From Symsagittifera roscoffensis (taxonomy: Eukaryota > Xenacoelomorpha > Acoela > Convolutidae): 60,000 nt of DNA. The stretch is from assembly GCF_963678635.1 (NCBI RefSeq), contig NC_087064.1, positions 50,860,684 through 50,920,683 on the forward strand, written 5' to 3'. Position numbers and translations under genes: made by a program. Below, one piece after another: positions 46,081-57,033 of this stretch (the first letter of the stretch is position 1; each line of letters starts with the position of its first letter). The notes beneath the pieces were generated by a model. The model was not told where the DNA came from, ran no database searches, and worked only from the letters and a program-made list of their open reading frames with translations.

Positions 46081-49002
46081 ATGAAGCTGGATCTCCAGAG
46101 GGTGAGCTTCATCGAAGGTGCAAGGAGGATGCCGAATGGAGCGAGGCTATCCGTCAGCAGACTGTACTCGATAACAGGCGTAGACTGGTTGATAGCCGCT
46201 AGCATAAACTTCAGTTCCACGACGGCCTTGAGATTTGCTGACCTAGAGGGACTGCCCTCTAATAACACAATGGGACCAGTGAACGCGAGACCATTGCAGG
46301 ATGTGAGGTTGAATCATGATGAGGGGAATTGGGAAGAGAGACCAGGAAGATTTCTGACGACGAGAGCGCCGATTGGACAACATGTGAAGATGCTCAGGCA
46401 GCTGACGACACCCCCTGGTCATCTAAAGGAAAGAGTATACCCGAAACTAGTGAGTCAAGATGGTGATGTCCAAAGATACGGCAGATTGAAAGCGATAAAG
46501 AAAGATGAGACCATCTTCGCCGCCTATGACAAAGCAGAAATAAGGAAGGCCAAGATCATGATAGTAGCGAATTCAGAGTTCGTGTATACTTCCAAGTATC
46601 TGTTTTGGCCGGACGTCATAATGTTGGCAGCGGTCGATCTGGACCTACTGCAATCGGTATCTCTGGCTATAGGGGTACAAAGACAGACGGACATGAACCC
46701 AATTACGATCGTGTTTGATGGCATCAATGACCATCTACACAGTAGAGGTTTTCTGAGCAGACTCAGAGATCCTACAACGGCAGAGAATGCTGTGTGGCCA
46801 GCGATAAAAGATATCCTTGAGTCGATGGGTGAAGTGGTGGATGCGACGAAGGAGGGGTCGTTCACTAAGGTGACACCGAGAGTAGTATTCGCGTTGTTTC
46901 CGGGGTATGCATATCTCCCGGATGGACTAAAATTCGTGTATGCGATCGTGACCTTACTTTCGGAAGGGAAATATGATGTGATCATATCGGCCCCAAATTG
47001 CATGATAGAGATGGAGAACTTGAGGCCACTCAGGGCTGAACTACCTGCAGTGTGGTCAGATATCTCGAACGCGATGAGAGGATTCAAGGACCATGCGCTG
47101 CACATGTTAGTGTTGGACGAGGTGCTGGGGTTGGAACTGTCCAACTTCAGTCGACAGCTCAAACTGAAACCGGGAATAGACGACGACCATCGAGTGGTCG
47201 TAGCGATGTCCAACGACTTATGGTTCCGAGCAATGGAAGTGACAGGTGAAAGCACGAGAAAGAAAAATTCCCAAGAGACTAGAGCTCATTTGGAGGCGAT
47301 GGTTTTGAGAACCAAGCCGGAAGCCAACCAGTGGCTACACCTAAGTCCTCGAGTAGCGGCATTGGGTGCAGATGCTTTTGAGCAAGGCCCTGTGATGATC
47401 ACGAAGATCCATGCCTACTTGTTAAAGGAGGTGAACGCGGAAAATGCTGAAGAAAAGACCGCTGAATTTGTAAACAGAATGTGTCAGATTACCCTGGAAA
47501 CCTTCTGGACCCAAGAAGTGAGGGGACAGGAAGGCTTTGAATGGACGGACAGCATGCTGGAAGGGTTGGGAGCCGGATGGACCGCGTCCTTCTTGACAAA
47601 AGTCTACCCGAAAGTATCTCATTACTTGATAAAGGAATTCCTCCAAGCAGTAGTGGAAGTGTCAATAGTGGAACTACTAGCCTTGTTCGTGACATTTGGA
47701 GCAGAGAGTTTCGTGAAGGGACCGACGATGCTGCTCACCGAAGGAATCCAGAACCTGCGGTTAGATGGGCTTCTAACACTGATTGCGATTACCCACGGAA
47801 ACTTGGGAGGACTATTGAAGTTGACACGTTGTCCAGAGCAGATGAGAGAGAGGGTGAGAAATTTGGAAATGAGGAAATCCATGGACTCGTGGAATAAGAT
47901 AAGAGACCTGAGATACACTCTTATCCAATATCTCTTACAACAAAATCGCTTTGGAACGGGAGAAGATGAGACTATCGAAAGAGAAGAAGATGTTAGACGA
48001 CATGTTGGGGGCATGCCCCTGTTAACCGATCTGAGCTTGACTATGAGAACCGATCCCTTAGCATTGATCAGAGGAGCCACGGCGTTTGTGACAGTGATCT
48101 ATGGGCCAGCAGTCATGTTTGCGTTCCCTGACGTTAAGGTGGAGGCGTATAGGAGGTCGGTGCTGCACCTGAACCTCATATCAGCAGTGGACGGTAGTGT
48201 ACTGAACTGGTGTGAGCAGCACACATTGCGGGAGCTCATGAGTGAAGATCTGTTATTTGCGAAAATATCAGAGTCAGAATTGACGGTCATCAATTTTGAC
48301 GATCACTTCCGTGATCGCATGGGAGAAGTAGAAAGAGGACACATCGAGGTGTTTCCAAAGCTCTGGAATCTGAGACCCTATGACAAGACGAATGGTGAAA
48401 TGACCAGAGTTCCTCGTCTCACTGCAGCATATCACAAAGTGAGAGAAGAGACGAAAGACTGGGGTGATTACGAGAAGCTGCCGGAGGCAATCCCTGAATT
48501 CCCTCTGATAAGAAGGATGTTGCTCGGAGCAGTCTCCGTGGTACAAACTCCTAGGCTGAGAGCATTCGAATCCAATGAAAGGAGAATAGGGAATTTCGTG
48601 GCAACGATGGATACATACTTTGCGGGAAGAAATTCCGCCGTGTTACAGTACACACGATTTGCCTATACGGATCAAGCGACGAGAAGGCGAATAAGCAACG
48701 CCGCGACTCCCAAGCCTGGAAAATTTGACAAGGATTGGGCGGGATTAGGCTTAGCGCCTATGAAGATGAGAGGCAGGACCGAACTGCCTGAGGCCTCCTT
48801 GATCCTGACTAGTGTGAAACCGGAGTTGACGGTAGTAGGAACGCTGCGGACGAGAACCTTCCTAGCACCCTTCGGTTGTGAGGAAATCAAAGTGGTCCAT
48901 GGAGAAGAGGAAGATAGATCGGCCGGTACATTGATCATACCAAAAAATTCCGGGAGGAGCCGACACTGGAAAGCAAGGATCCTCACGCTCGAAGAGGGAT
49001 AA
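46081..49002 (+). CDS. Element B post-pol ORF of 973 residues, function unknown
   Basis: ATG at 46081, in the same frame as the SGNH segment upstream. The long open frame appears globular throughout, with no signal peptide, zinc motif or clear transmembrane helix. Around residues 150-230 the order IMIVANSEFVYTS, then ITIVFDGINDHLHSRG recalls blocks of a second SGNH-like fold (GINDH in the place of GxND), but the Ser motif is not convincing. Residues about 470-640 are helical. It ends LTLEEG. No family recognised. Codon use matches the pol part. The frame after it (49052 onward) is also open upstream of its ATG, suggesting a lost junction. Confidence 0.6.
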   Translation: MKLDLQRVSFIEGARRMPNGARLSVSRLYSITGVDWLIAASINFSSTTALRFADLEGLPSNNTMGPVNARPLQDVRLNHDEGNWEERPGRFLTTRAPIGQHVKMLRQLTTPPGHLKERVYPKLVSQDGDVQRYGRLKAIKKDETIFAAYDKAEIRKAKIMIVANSEFVYTSKYLFWPDVIMLAAVDLDLLQSVSLAIGVQRQTDMNPITIVFDGINDHLHSRGFLSRLRDPTTAENAVWPAIKDILESMGEVVDATKEGSFTKVTPRVVFALFPGYAYLPDGLKFVYAIVTLLSEGKYDVIISAPNCMIEMENLRPLRAELPAVWSDISNAMRGFKDHALHMLVLDEVLGLELSNFSRQLKLKPGIDDDHRVVVAMSNDLWFRAMEVTGESTRKKNSQETRAHLEAMVLRTKPEANQWLHLSPRVAALGADAFEQGPVMITKIHAYLLKEVNAENAEEKTAEFVNRMCQITLETFWTQEVRGQEGFEWTDSMLEGLGAGWTASFLTKVYPKVSHYLIKEFLQAVVEVSIVELLALFVTFGAESFVKGPTMLLTEGIQNLRLDGLLTLIAITHGNLGGLLKLTRCPEQMRERVRNLEMRKSMDSWNKIRDLRYTLIQYLLQQNRFGTGEDETIEREEDVRRHVGGMPLLTDLSLTMRTDPLALIRGATAFVTVIYGPAVMFAFPDVKVEAYRRSVLHLNLISAVDGSVLNWCEQHTLRELMSEDLLFAKISESELTVINFDDHFRDRMGEVERGHIEVFPKLWNLRPYDKTNGEMTRVPRLTAAYHKVREETKDWGDYEKLPEAIPEFPLIRRMLLGAVSVVQTPRLRAFESNERRIGNFVATMDTYFAGRNSAVLQYTRFAYTDQATRRRISNAATPKPGKFDKDWAGLGLAPMKMRGRTELPEASLILTSVKPELTVVGTLRTRTFLAPFGCEEIKVVHGEEEDRSAGTLIIPKNSGRSRHWKARILTLEEG

Positions 49003-49051
49003 GTCAGAAGGAGATGATGGACAGGGAGGAAGCAGTCAAACCGAAGAACCC

Positions 49052-50539
49052 ATGCAACAAGATGCAAGTCAAGCTGGTGGGGAAGACGACAGGGCATCGA
49101 CAGGAGGAGTATCCAGCCTGGACTTCAATATCTTCGGTGATCTTGAGAACAACGCGGATACGTTGGAGACGAATGAGCCAGCGGATGAAGGCATTTCGAC
49201 TCTGGAGCCTCCGTCAGCCTTTATGGAAATGAAACGGAATTTGCCGGAGAGCAGCTCTCCTGGCAATTCAAGAAATAACGAACAGAGAATCCTCATGGAA
49301 TCACCTCGAAGAAGAAGAATAGAGGCCTCAGCCAGAGTACCTTTCTTGGGAACGTTGCCCGAAGAAGAGTGGGAAGTACATCACCGAGACCATGAAAGTA
49401 GGACGGGATGCAGATTGGACAGAGTGGCGTTCATGGAAGAAGTCGGGACAGTAGTTCAGAGCTATGGGACCCAGTCCATTTTGAAAACAGGTCTCAACCG
49501 ACCGTTGATGCGGGAAGTCCTTGATAAACTTGATGAGTGTGAAGGTAGATTGAGTGAGTTGTTGATTGACTCAGCCACTGATGAAAGTGAAGCAAACTCT
49601 CCCATCAAGATGACACCGCAAGACGATAAAGGAGAGGTGGTGTATCTGTCAAGAACCAGGAAAGGAACGATGCGATCGAAATTGGTGATTGATAAGATCA
49701 ACGAGATGAAAATGAAGTTAGGCAGCAGAATGATGCCGAGGAGAGTAGGAAAGACGAAGGTGGATTCGGAGACATCGATAAAAGCTGTCAATTCAGCTAA
49801 AAGGAAACGAGTCGATGAGGTCATGGATTTGGGACAAGGTGATTATCAATTGCCTGGCACGGATAAAATGTTGCCTGATATAGCGATGGTGCCACCCATT
49901 CTCATGGTAGGAATAAAGTCAACAGGTTACAAATCCAAAAGGAGTGACCGCACTCTGACTGGAGCAACCTTAGAAATGGAAAAACTTAGCCAATGTGGAG
50001 AAAGCTCGATGAAAGACTTTAAACAATCTCCCATGAACCACGGAAAGGGAAGTGTCGCAGGACAACTAGTACCAGTGGATTATAACCGATTGAGAGTGTC
50101 GGAGACTGTGTCAATAGATGAACCCGCCGGTGGATACATGGAGATAATGGAGTACCGAAACTCGGCTAGAGGGTTTGTGATGGCTCTGGAAGACAAGAGT
50201 GCCATGGAGGGTTATCTGGAGACAATGTTGCAGGGCACCACCCTCAAGCAGAAGGCGTACGGGACTTTAGCGTCGTCTGATATACAGGCAGAAACGATGG
50301 AGCAGTTGGTGAGCCTTCCATGGAAAGCAGTCGTGTTGAAGTACTTCGAAGAGGAGATGAGGACTGCGCCAAGAATACACACTCTCATGACAGTACCTTA
50401 CGTGAGAACCGAGTTACAACTGAGGTTTGCCTGGTGCATGATGGGACTGACTCGCGAAGAATATGATTCAGAAGAAAGGAAGAGGTCAAAAGAAGAGAAG
50501 GTTTTCCTTATGACGAGCCTGAGGGATCTGATTACCTAA
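49052..50539 (+). pseudogene. Element B post-pol ORF of 495 residues, probably a piece of a longer frame
   Basis: The frame is already open before its first ATG and continues in phase after its TAA (50537-50539) into the 272-residue ORF, so it is most likely one segment of a longer coding unit. The N-terminus is disordered and acidic. Residues about 90-180 look folded (EEEWEVHHRDHESRTGCRLD). Then a Lys/Arg-rich stretch and a helical C-terminus (RTELQLRFAWCMMGLTREEY). No known domain recognised. Confidence 0.5.
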
Positions 50540-51415
50540 GAGGGAGCAGCAGTAGCGTGTGCGAAGCGGAGAGACGCTCTCTGTTTCATTCGATTCATGA
50601 TAGAGCAGATTTCAGTACCTGCATTGAACACCTGTGTCAAGATGCTGAGGGAGGGCGATGAGCGAGCGAAAGCCTTACTCTTGCTAGCACTGCTGGATAT
50701 GCAGCAAAGCAAACCGATGAGGGTGAATATGAAAGAACTCGAGGAGTTAGAGCCCATGAGAAAAATAGACGAAATCAGGAGGTTCTCAAACAAGGAGCTG
50801 AGACTCACTAAAGAATCTATGGGGGCACTGCCGAAATCCAGTGAATACTGTGGACGGATCAAGAAGAAGTCTTACAGCTACGTATCCGGAATCATAGGGA
50901 TAGCGTACAACCCTTTCCTGAGTGAAGACATACGCGATTGCTTCTTCGAGTATGAGCAGGCAGTGTTGCTAAGATTCTGGACATCGAGAACTGTAACGAT
51001 TAAGAGCGCTACCAATCCTCAGATCAAATTGGGACTGGTCTTGGAAGAAGAGGTGACTGCACCTTCTGTACCAAAATCCGACAAAAGAGTGGAGTTTGGG
51101 TTGGGATTCTCAGATGAATTACTGAGAACGAGCTTGATGGTAGTATGGGAATTGATGAGGCCATCATGGTGTCCTAGTCCCAACGCTGACTCGATATTAC
51201 GGGCGACACAAGACGTGCAGAGGGAGCTGAATGCAGACTGTAACCTGCGTGACCTTAACATCATATATAATGTGATGATAACGGCCTCTAGGAGCAACGG
51301 TGAAGATAAAGTGGAGTTGCCTGGCTGGGGACCAGAAGACTGGGTCAAACCTGGTAGCTGTCTGGCGGAAGTCTGTGGACTGGAAGGTCACGTTTTGGTG
51401 GTCTGGACTGTGTGA
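50540..51415 (+). pseudogene. Element B post-pol segment, in phase with the preceding ORF
   Basis: Same frame as 49052-50539 after one in-frame TAA; first ATG at 50597. A largely helical 272-residue piece with LREGDERAKALLLLALLDM, ending VLVVWTV at a TGA (51413-51415). The next open frame starts one base out of phase at 51412. Function unknown. Confidence 0.5.
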
Positions 51416-52912
51416 AGACCCTAGAGAGACAACACAAGCAATTGACGGTATTGTTTGGGAATGTTGTGATGAAAGCAAGAACGGAAACGGAACTGATCGC
51501 AGATTGCCATTTAAGAACCGAGGTGAATCTAGTGACTGCACTAGGATTCTACAGCATGTTTAGTTCTTTAGAGTCACTATTGAATCTAGAACAGAGACAT
51601 GAGATGGTCACTGCCATCAGTGTATAAGTGTTACCAGGAGTTCTGCAAACCGAGCAGAAACACATAGGAAAATGGAGGGAAGCGATTGAGGCGGAAACGA
51701 ACATCAGACACAGTGAGACTTATTGTAGACCATCAGGAGCACGATTTTTTTTTGGGAACGACTTTGGCTCTAATGTGCAAGAGCAGATACCCGGTGCATT
51801 TCGTTGCTGTGGATGTAAAGAGTACGAGAACAATCGTGGATCAAGCCTTCTCAGTGCCAAAGTGTGTGAGACTAACGAGAATGTCCAAAAAATCTTACGA
51901 GTTGCTATGTAAGATGTTCTCAGCAGTTCCAGAGAGAACAAAGAAGGAGTTGGAATTGATACTGGGAAGGAAGTTCATGGGAGACGTGAGTGGGAACTTC
52001 AGTGACTTTGAGAGACAGAAACAGAGAGGATCAACTGTTACAGATTACAATACAGTAGACGAGAATGATGAAGTCCACCGAGTGATGATGGAACTGGAAC
52101 CATTACTGGAAGCTTCGCGAAAACGTAATTGGAGGAGCATCATATTGACGCATGACGAGTTTCCCTGCCACTGCTTGCTGCAGACTTGGTGGTATCCCGA
52201 GCGTAGTAATCTGGTGTTGAGCTGGGACTCTGGAGAGCTGCTCTCCATGGGTTTACCAGACTCATCACAGCCCATAACAATAGTGATAGTGGGAGTTATG
52301 ATGGCGATACGATGGCTGGAAGCTCATGTGAAAGAAAACAATAGACAGGAGGCACCGACGAGAGAACAGTTGCAGAAATTGGATTGTCTGAAAGATTTAG
52401 ATCTTTTTGAGACAATGTGCAAGATTTTAAGCATTCCGATGGAAGTGAAGAAGATATGGGCAAGAAAACGATTGATGCCATGGTTCAGAGCTAACATGAC
52501 TGCATGGTTGTACAATTATGCTAAGAAGCATATGTCGAAGCACGGCAGAGTGTACAGTGAATATGAGCTGGACATTGGAGCAGGAGCTTTCAAGCCAGCT
52601 CTTGTGACTTATCGGAATGCAGTGACCACCGCTGTCAAAAGAATTTCCAGGACAAGTGAACGTAGTGGAAAGGAGAAGGCAGAGATGTTGAAGGAAGATT
52701 TGGAGAGAAATGTGACGTTGTGTCTCCACAACAGCTTCTGCAGGAACAGAGAATCTAACGTGGATCCCCTACCTTGTTGCAGACAGAGGGTGGAAGAGCA
52801 GAAGTGTCGGAGGACTGCTTCCAACAGCGTCAGAAGAGCTAATGATGTGTTGAAAGACACAGAAACTGAAAGTGCAGAGTCAGTATCGCAGGAGGAAGAG
52901 AGGGAACATTGA
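51412..52912 (+). pseudogene. Element B last post-pol segment, 408-codon frame plus short lead-in
   Basis: A 71-codon frame (51412-51627) hands over to the frame of the 408-codon ORF (51686-52912), which contains a TAG just before its first usable start. The 408-codon part has VRLIVDHQEHDFFLGTT, then YPVHFVAVDVKSTRTIVD, then long helices and a Cys-containing end (CLHNSFCRNRESNVDPLPCC), with an acidic tail SQEEEREH. A His/Asp-rich start followed by beta strands suggests an enzyme-like or nucleic-acid-binding fold, but no family is recognised. Confidence 0.5.
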
Positions 52913-53914
52913 CGAATGGTCGATAGAACAAGATGCAAAAAGAAGGAAAATTAGAAGAAGTTAGAAGTTTTAGAACTACTAAACGACGAACAAAGAAGAA
53001 AACAAAGGAGTGATGAAGAAGAAGTTGAAACTCAGAATTGTTTTATGTGTGTGAAAAAACACAAGCGAGAAACCAAGCAACTAAGTTGTAATTGAAAGCT
53101 GAAACATTTAGTTGAGTTTTGAATATGTTGCATTTATAAATTTACATTTTGATTTTAGTTAGTGGCTTTAGAGACACTTACTTACTATTCATTTAAAAAG
53201 GCTTAGTAAAGAGTATATTTAATTATTCCAGCCTGCATGACTGTTTTTAATCAACTAGGAGAACTGATTACTTTGTGGTGATATGAAAGGCTTAGGTAAT
53301 CTCTCGAAGATGGAGATTGTTTCATTGTTCTTTCTAACCACAGAGTTTCTTAGTTTTAATATTCAGGACAATAACAAGCAAGATTTCCGAAGGTTTTAAA
53401 AATCTAGGAGAAAGAGTTTTTAATCAGGACATTGACATTGGAAGTCCGAAAAGATGTTTTTTTATCTTAGGTCATATCCTCAATGTGCAGATTGATGAAA
53501 GAATTTGAAGGCTATAGTGAAGTAGTATGATGCCATTTATATTCTGCGGTGAGTCGATATGACGTGGATAAAAGTAATTTCGTGCATTTTGTAAATTCTG
53601 TTCGGTGACACTGTACCAATTTTACGAACATTGCGAGATTCAAGGAGGACATTGACCGGACTGTCCGGGGAGTATGTGACATTCGACCAGAATGGACAAA
53701 AATGCAGACGCAGCAATTTCGAGTTTTTAGCAGCGAACCTTCCGAATTGGCGGTTTTGAGGGAATAAGAGCGCTATTGGAACGATTGGACAATCGTGAAG
53801 GCTGAAGGATTCGGAAATTTCTAAATTTTAAAAAATCGAACTGATGACGTAACAATTCTAGGAAACGTCAAAAACGGCCATTTTGGAGAAGAAACTGATA
53901 TAAACATGTGCCCG

Positions 53915-54001
53915 TCGGTCATATCTGGAAGTTTGACCTTGAGGGACACGAATATACGTGATTTTGGAGTGAAGTTTTATTTTTCAAAAATTCGAATGGA
54001 A
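53915..54001 (+). repeat. Short direct repeat flanking Element B, right copy
   Basis: Partner of 33223-33308. It may be an eroded LTR core of Element B or a shared LTR segment of Element C. Confidence 0.6.
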
Positions 54002-56312
54002 CCTGTCATGCTCAGTTTTCTCGCGACAACTGAAAAAATAAAATGAAAAAGGAGAACGACCGAATCAACAATTGCGGGAAAAATGTCAAATATATACAGT
54101 GGGAAATCGCTATTCGCAATTTCCATCGTATAAAACTAGAGTAGAGCTGTCCTATCTGACATAGGAGACCAAACGAACACGAGAGCAGAGCTAAAATCAA
54201 CTGGACCAGTGTGAACCTTCAACGGAAAGGCAGACAAGTGAAGTGTCCCAATGGTCCAGAGCCAAAACTATATTCTTGAGTTAAAACTTACTTCCTTTGA
54301 TTGGGACTCATCGTTAGAAAACTTCTTGAGTTATATTTGATTATATTTATGCCAGAGTCGTTAATTAGTTTAATTACTCTGTGTCTCAAGCGTGCTGCTA
54401 TGTAAGTACCAAATTTAGTTTTATCGAGTGTGTTTTATGATTGTTATATTGAGATGAGGCGAGTTTTAGGTTGATCCATCTGAAATGGATCAAAGTTCCA
54501 CTGTCTAATAAAAAATAACTTAACGGATTGTTCCGACCCTGTTTTTGACGGCGTTCGTGTATTTTGGGTATCTCGAGACCTAAGTATGGGAACGTTCTTA
54601 TTTTCTAGAGTGGGGGATATTTTGGTAGTAGCCTTTAAGCTGTAACGGGTTCTAGTCTCATGTCGCAAGCGAACCGAATTGGCTCCGACCGTTTTTGAGG
54701 TAGAAAAACACAAGAGATAGTGTCCCTGACTCTTGAGCCAATGGTTATAGGGCCTATTTTTCTTAAGCCTCATATGTGACCGAAGTAGGCGTCTGTTACA
54801 TAGTGTATTTATGGCGCTCCTGGGTGTTTTTACGACATCATGACTACGGAGTCGAACCCGATTGACACAGCTTCGGGCTGCAAGCCCATTCTAGAGTACC
54901 GGTGGTACGGTTCAGCGGGAACGTGTAAACCTTCCGGTTGTACCGTGATAGCTTTTAAGAAAACTTGAGAAAACTTCCTGGTACGCTCTCCGAACGAGGC
55001 CTAGCTAACCGAGTAAGGGGGGGTAACTAGGGGGACAAAAACACGAGCAAAAAGACAAAAAACGAAACAAAACAGGAAAAAAGTATAGAAAAAGGAACAA
55101 AAACCATAAAACAAAAAAGACAGTGACTTTGATACCAGATTAGTTGGATCAAACCTTTATATTAATTAAATAGTATACCCATAGTGTTTTATAAGACCGA
55201 TCGTTTCGATCAATCTAGCAATCTAAACCAGTGACTTCAATAAGGTGCCCAAGTGGGGGGCGTTGTTAAGGGTTTTCAGATAGCTTGCAACCTAGCCGGA
55301 CCACTAGGAGACTTGACTGGAAAAGGTGACCAGCCGAGTGGGGAAGTGGTTCACAAGGACAGAACTGAACCGCTAGCAAACTTGACTGGAAGAGATGACC
55401 AGCCAAGTGGGAAGGTGGTGCTGGTGTCAAGTGCAGTGCACGTCAAGGGGACAACCAGCACGGAATCACTACAACAAGAAGAGGACGCACAGGGATGTTC
55501 TCAAGTTAGGCAAACGGGTATCGTTATAATCCCCATTACATTATAGGAAATAAGTGGAAAATTGGATAAGCGGAGCCCCATTGTTTTGAGGAAGTTTTTA
55601 CACAAGCAGGCCTGGAAACAGGTCTACGGTTTTCTCTCGAGAGGTTTAGCACCCGGCGCTTAGGGGATTTTTCGGCTTAAGAGGGGGGAGGTTAGAAGGG
55701 GGGCTGGTTAGGTTAGAGGTTGGCGGTTGTAAATTGTAAAAAGGGGGGAAACATTAGAGTAACTAATTGTTCGGCATCGTCGATTTAGTTACATTAGATA
55801 CTTACACGCGCTGGTTATAAGAAGCGGATATCCAAATTTAACATCGAGTTAAGGTAGGTACCCGGGTCGGATCGGTAGGGGGGAACGGACATAGACAGTT
55901 TTTGTGATACCCCATAAGATCGCTAGCAGGGGGGAGGAAAACGCGTGGCAATCGGGTACCAGACATTTTTTCAGACAAAGGTTGACATCTGTCAACTTTG
56001 AATTTTAGGTGGGTTCATCTCTCTGTTTTTGGAATTTTTCCTGTTTAAATTTTTACGTTTTGGTGAAAATTTGTTGTTGGTATTTGAACGAACAGGTGAT
56101 CACAAGATACCTGCGAGGAAGGTAGGGTTTCAAATAGCCTGAAACAACGAGAGGGAGATAAATATAGGGGGTCAGTATTTGGGTTTTGGCCATTAAGATA
56201 GGGTTTTTGGATTTTTTTTAGTAGAGTTCAAGTGGTGGTACACGGTACAGTGGTTCAAGAGTCCCCACAACGAAAAAGAAGAGATCCTATATCCAGGCAT
56301 TTAGTGACAAGT

Positions 56313-56780
56313 CTTGGGACAGTACCGAAGAAGTCTTGGGACATTGCAGTCTGGGGACAGTCTTGGAGCAGTACGGTCTTGGGACAGTCTTGGGACAGTG
56401 CAGTCTTGGGACAGTCTTGGGATGGTGCACTCTTGGGACAGTCTTGGACCAGAGCAGTCTTGGTACGAGACAGTCTTGGGACACTGGTCTTGGGACAGTA
56501 GTCTTGGGACAGTAGTCTTGGGACAGTGGTCTTGGGACAGTGGTCTTGGGACAGTGGTCTTGGGACAGTGGTCTTGGGACAGTGGTCTTGGGACACTGGT
56601 CTTGGGACAGTGGTCTTGGGACAGTAGTCTTGGGACAGTGGTCTTGTGACAGTAGTCTTGGGACAGTAGTCTTAGGGCAAGGGTCTTGGGACAGTGGCCT
56701 TGGGACACTAACAAGAAGTACTGGGACAGCACTAAATAGTCTTGGGACAGTGGAGAGGAAGTCTTGGAACAGTATAAAGA
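56313..56780. repeat. Minisatellite of 14-bp units
   Basis: Roughly thirty units of CTTGGGACAGTGGT and variants. The left third is irregular with longer spacers (…GACAGTGCAGT…, …GATGGTGCACT…). The centre, 56476-56640, is nearly regular. Three units make 42 nt, so every frame reads a 14-residue periodic peptide on both strands; these open frames are artefacts of the repeat. Confidence 0.95.
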
Positions 56781-57033
56781 AGGGGGCTGACGGTACTAAA
56801 GAGTACTAAGACAGGTTGAAGTAACCAATCGCAAAATTAAATTTTCTATCCAGTCCTAAAGATCCGGTACTGTAGGGATCAAGAACATATAGAATTTTCA
56901 AAAAGCTCAGGAAATGTTGTTTTTATTAAATTGTAAACTTCTTTTTATCAAATTTGTCAGAAGAGGTTTTAACCTTAGAGTAGAATTTTGTAGATAGTAA
57001 TACTGTAAATAGGAACAATTGTAAATAAAAATA

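Larger units (their letters stand above)
33223..54001 (+). mobile_element. Element B: decayed giant Ty3/gypsy element, at least 19 kb
   Basis: Plus-strand Gag, protease, reverse transcriptase, RNase H, integrase and macro-domain-like module (33980-43578), a 400-bp gap, then about 9 kb of additional coding sequence (43983-52912). The limits follow the 87-bp flanking repeat and are provisional. The coding strand is purine-rich and much richer in GC than the host flanks. The Gag-Pol part contains at least seven frame changes and several in-frame stops. The part after pol holds at least three in-frame stops and some frame changes. It is therefore non-autonomous and old. Confidence 0.8.
52913..57033 (+). 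other. Untranslated sequence between the coding parts of Elements B and C
   Basis: 4.1 kb without a supportable gene. It holds the right copy of the 87-bp repeat (53915-54001) and a palindrome GATCCAT/ATGGATC near 54474-54492. A 39-bp direct duplication lies at 55312-55350 and 55381-55418. Several G-rich runs resemble polypurine tracts or G-quadruplexes (55016, 55680-55725, 55738-55752 AAAAAGGGGGGAAA, 55886). The 14-bp minisatellite is at 56313-56780. The end of B and the start of C must lie here, but I cannot fix the LTRs. Confidence 0.5.

Noticed and set aside
54841-54915. tRNA-Ala(TGC)-like pattern on the minus strand
   Set aside because: The reverse strand has GGG-CTTGCAG-CCC and GGGTTCGACTCC, but the anticodon stem has only three good pairs, the T-stem pairs poorly, there is no D-arm and no acceptor pairing.
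55253-55546. 97-codon plus-strand frame
   Set aside because: Made of an internally duplicated segment (55312-55350 and 55381-55418) without coding features and without a recognised domain.
56232-56809. Long open frames on both strands
   Set aside because: All are produced by the 14-bp minisatellite and read periodic 14-residue peptides.
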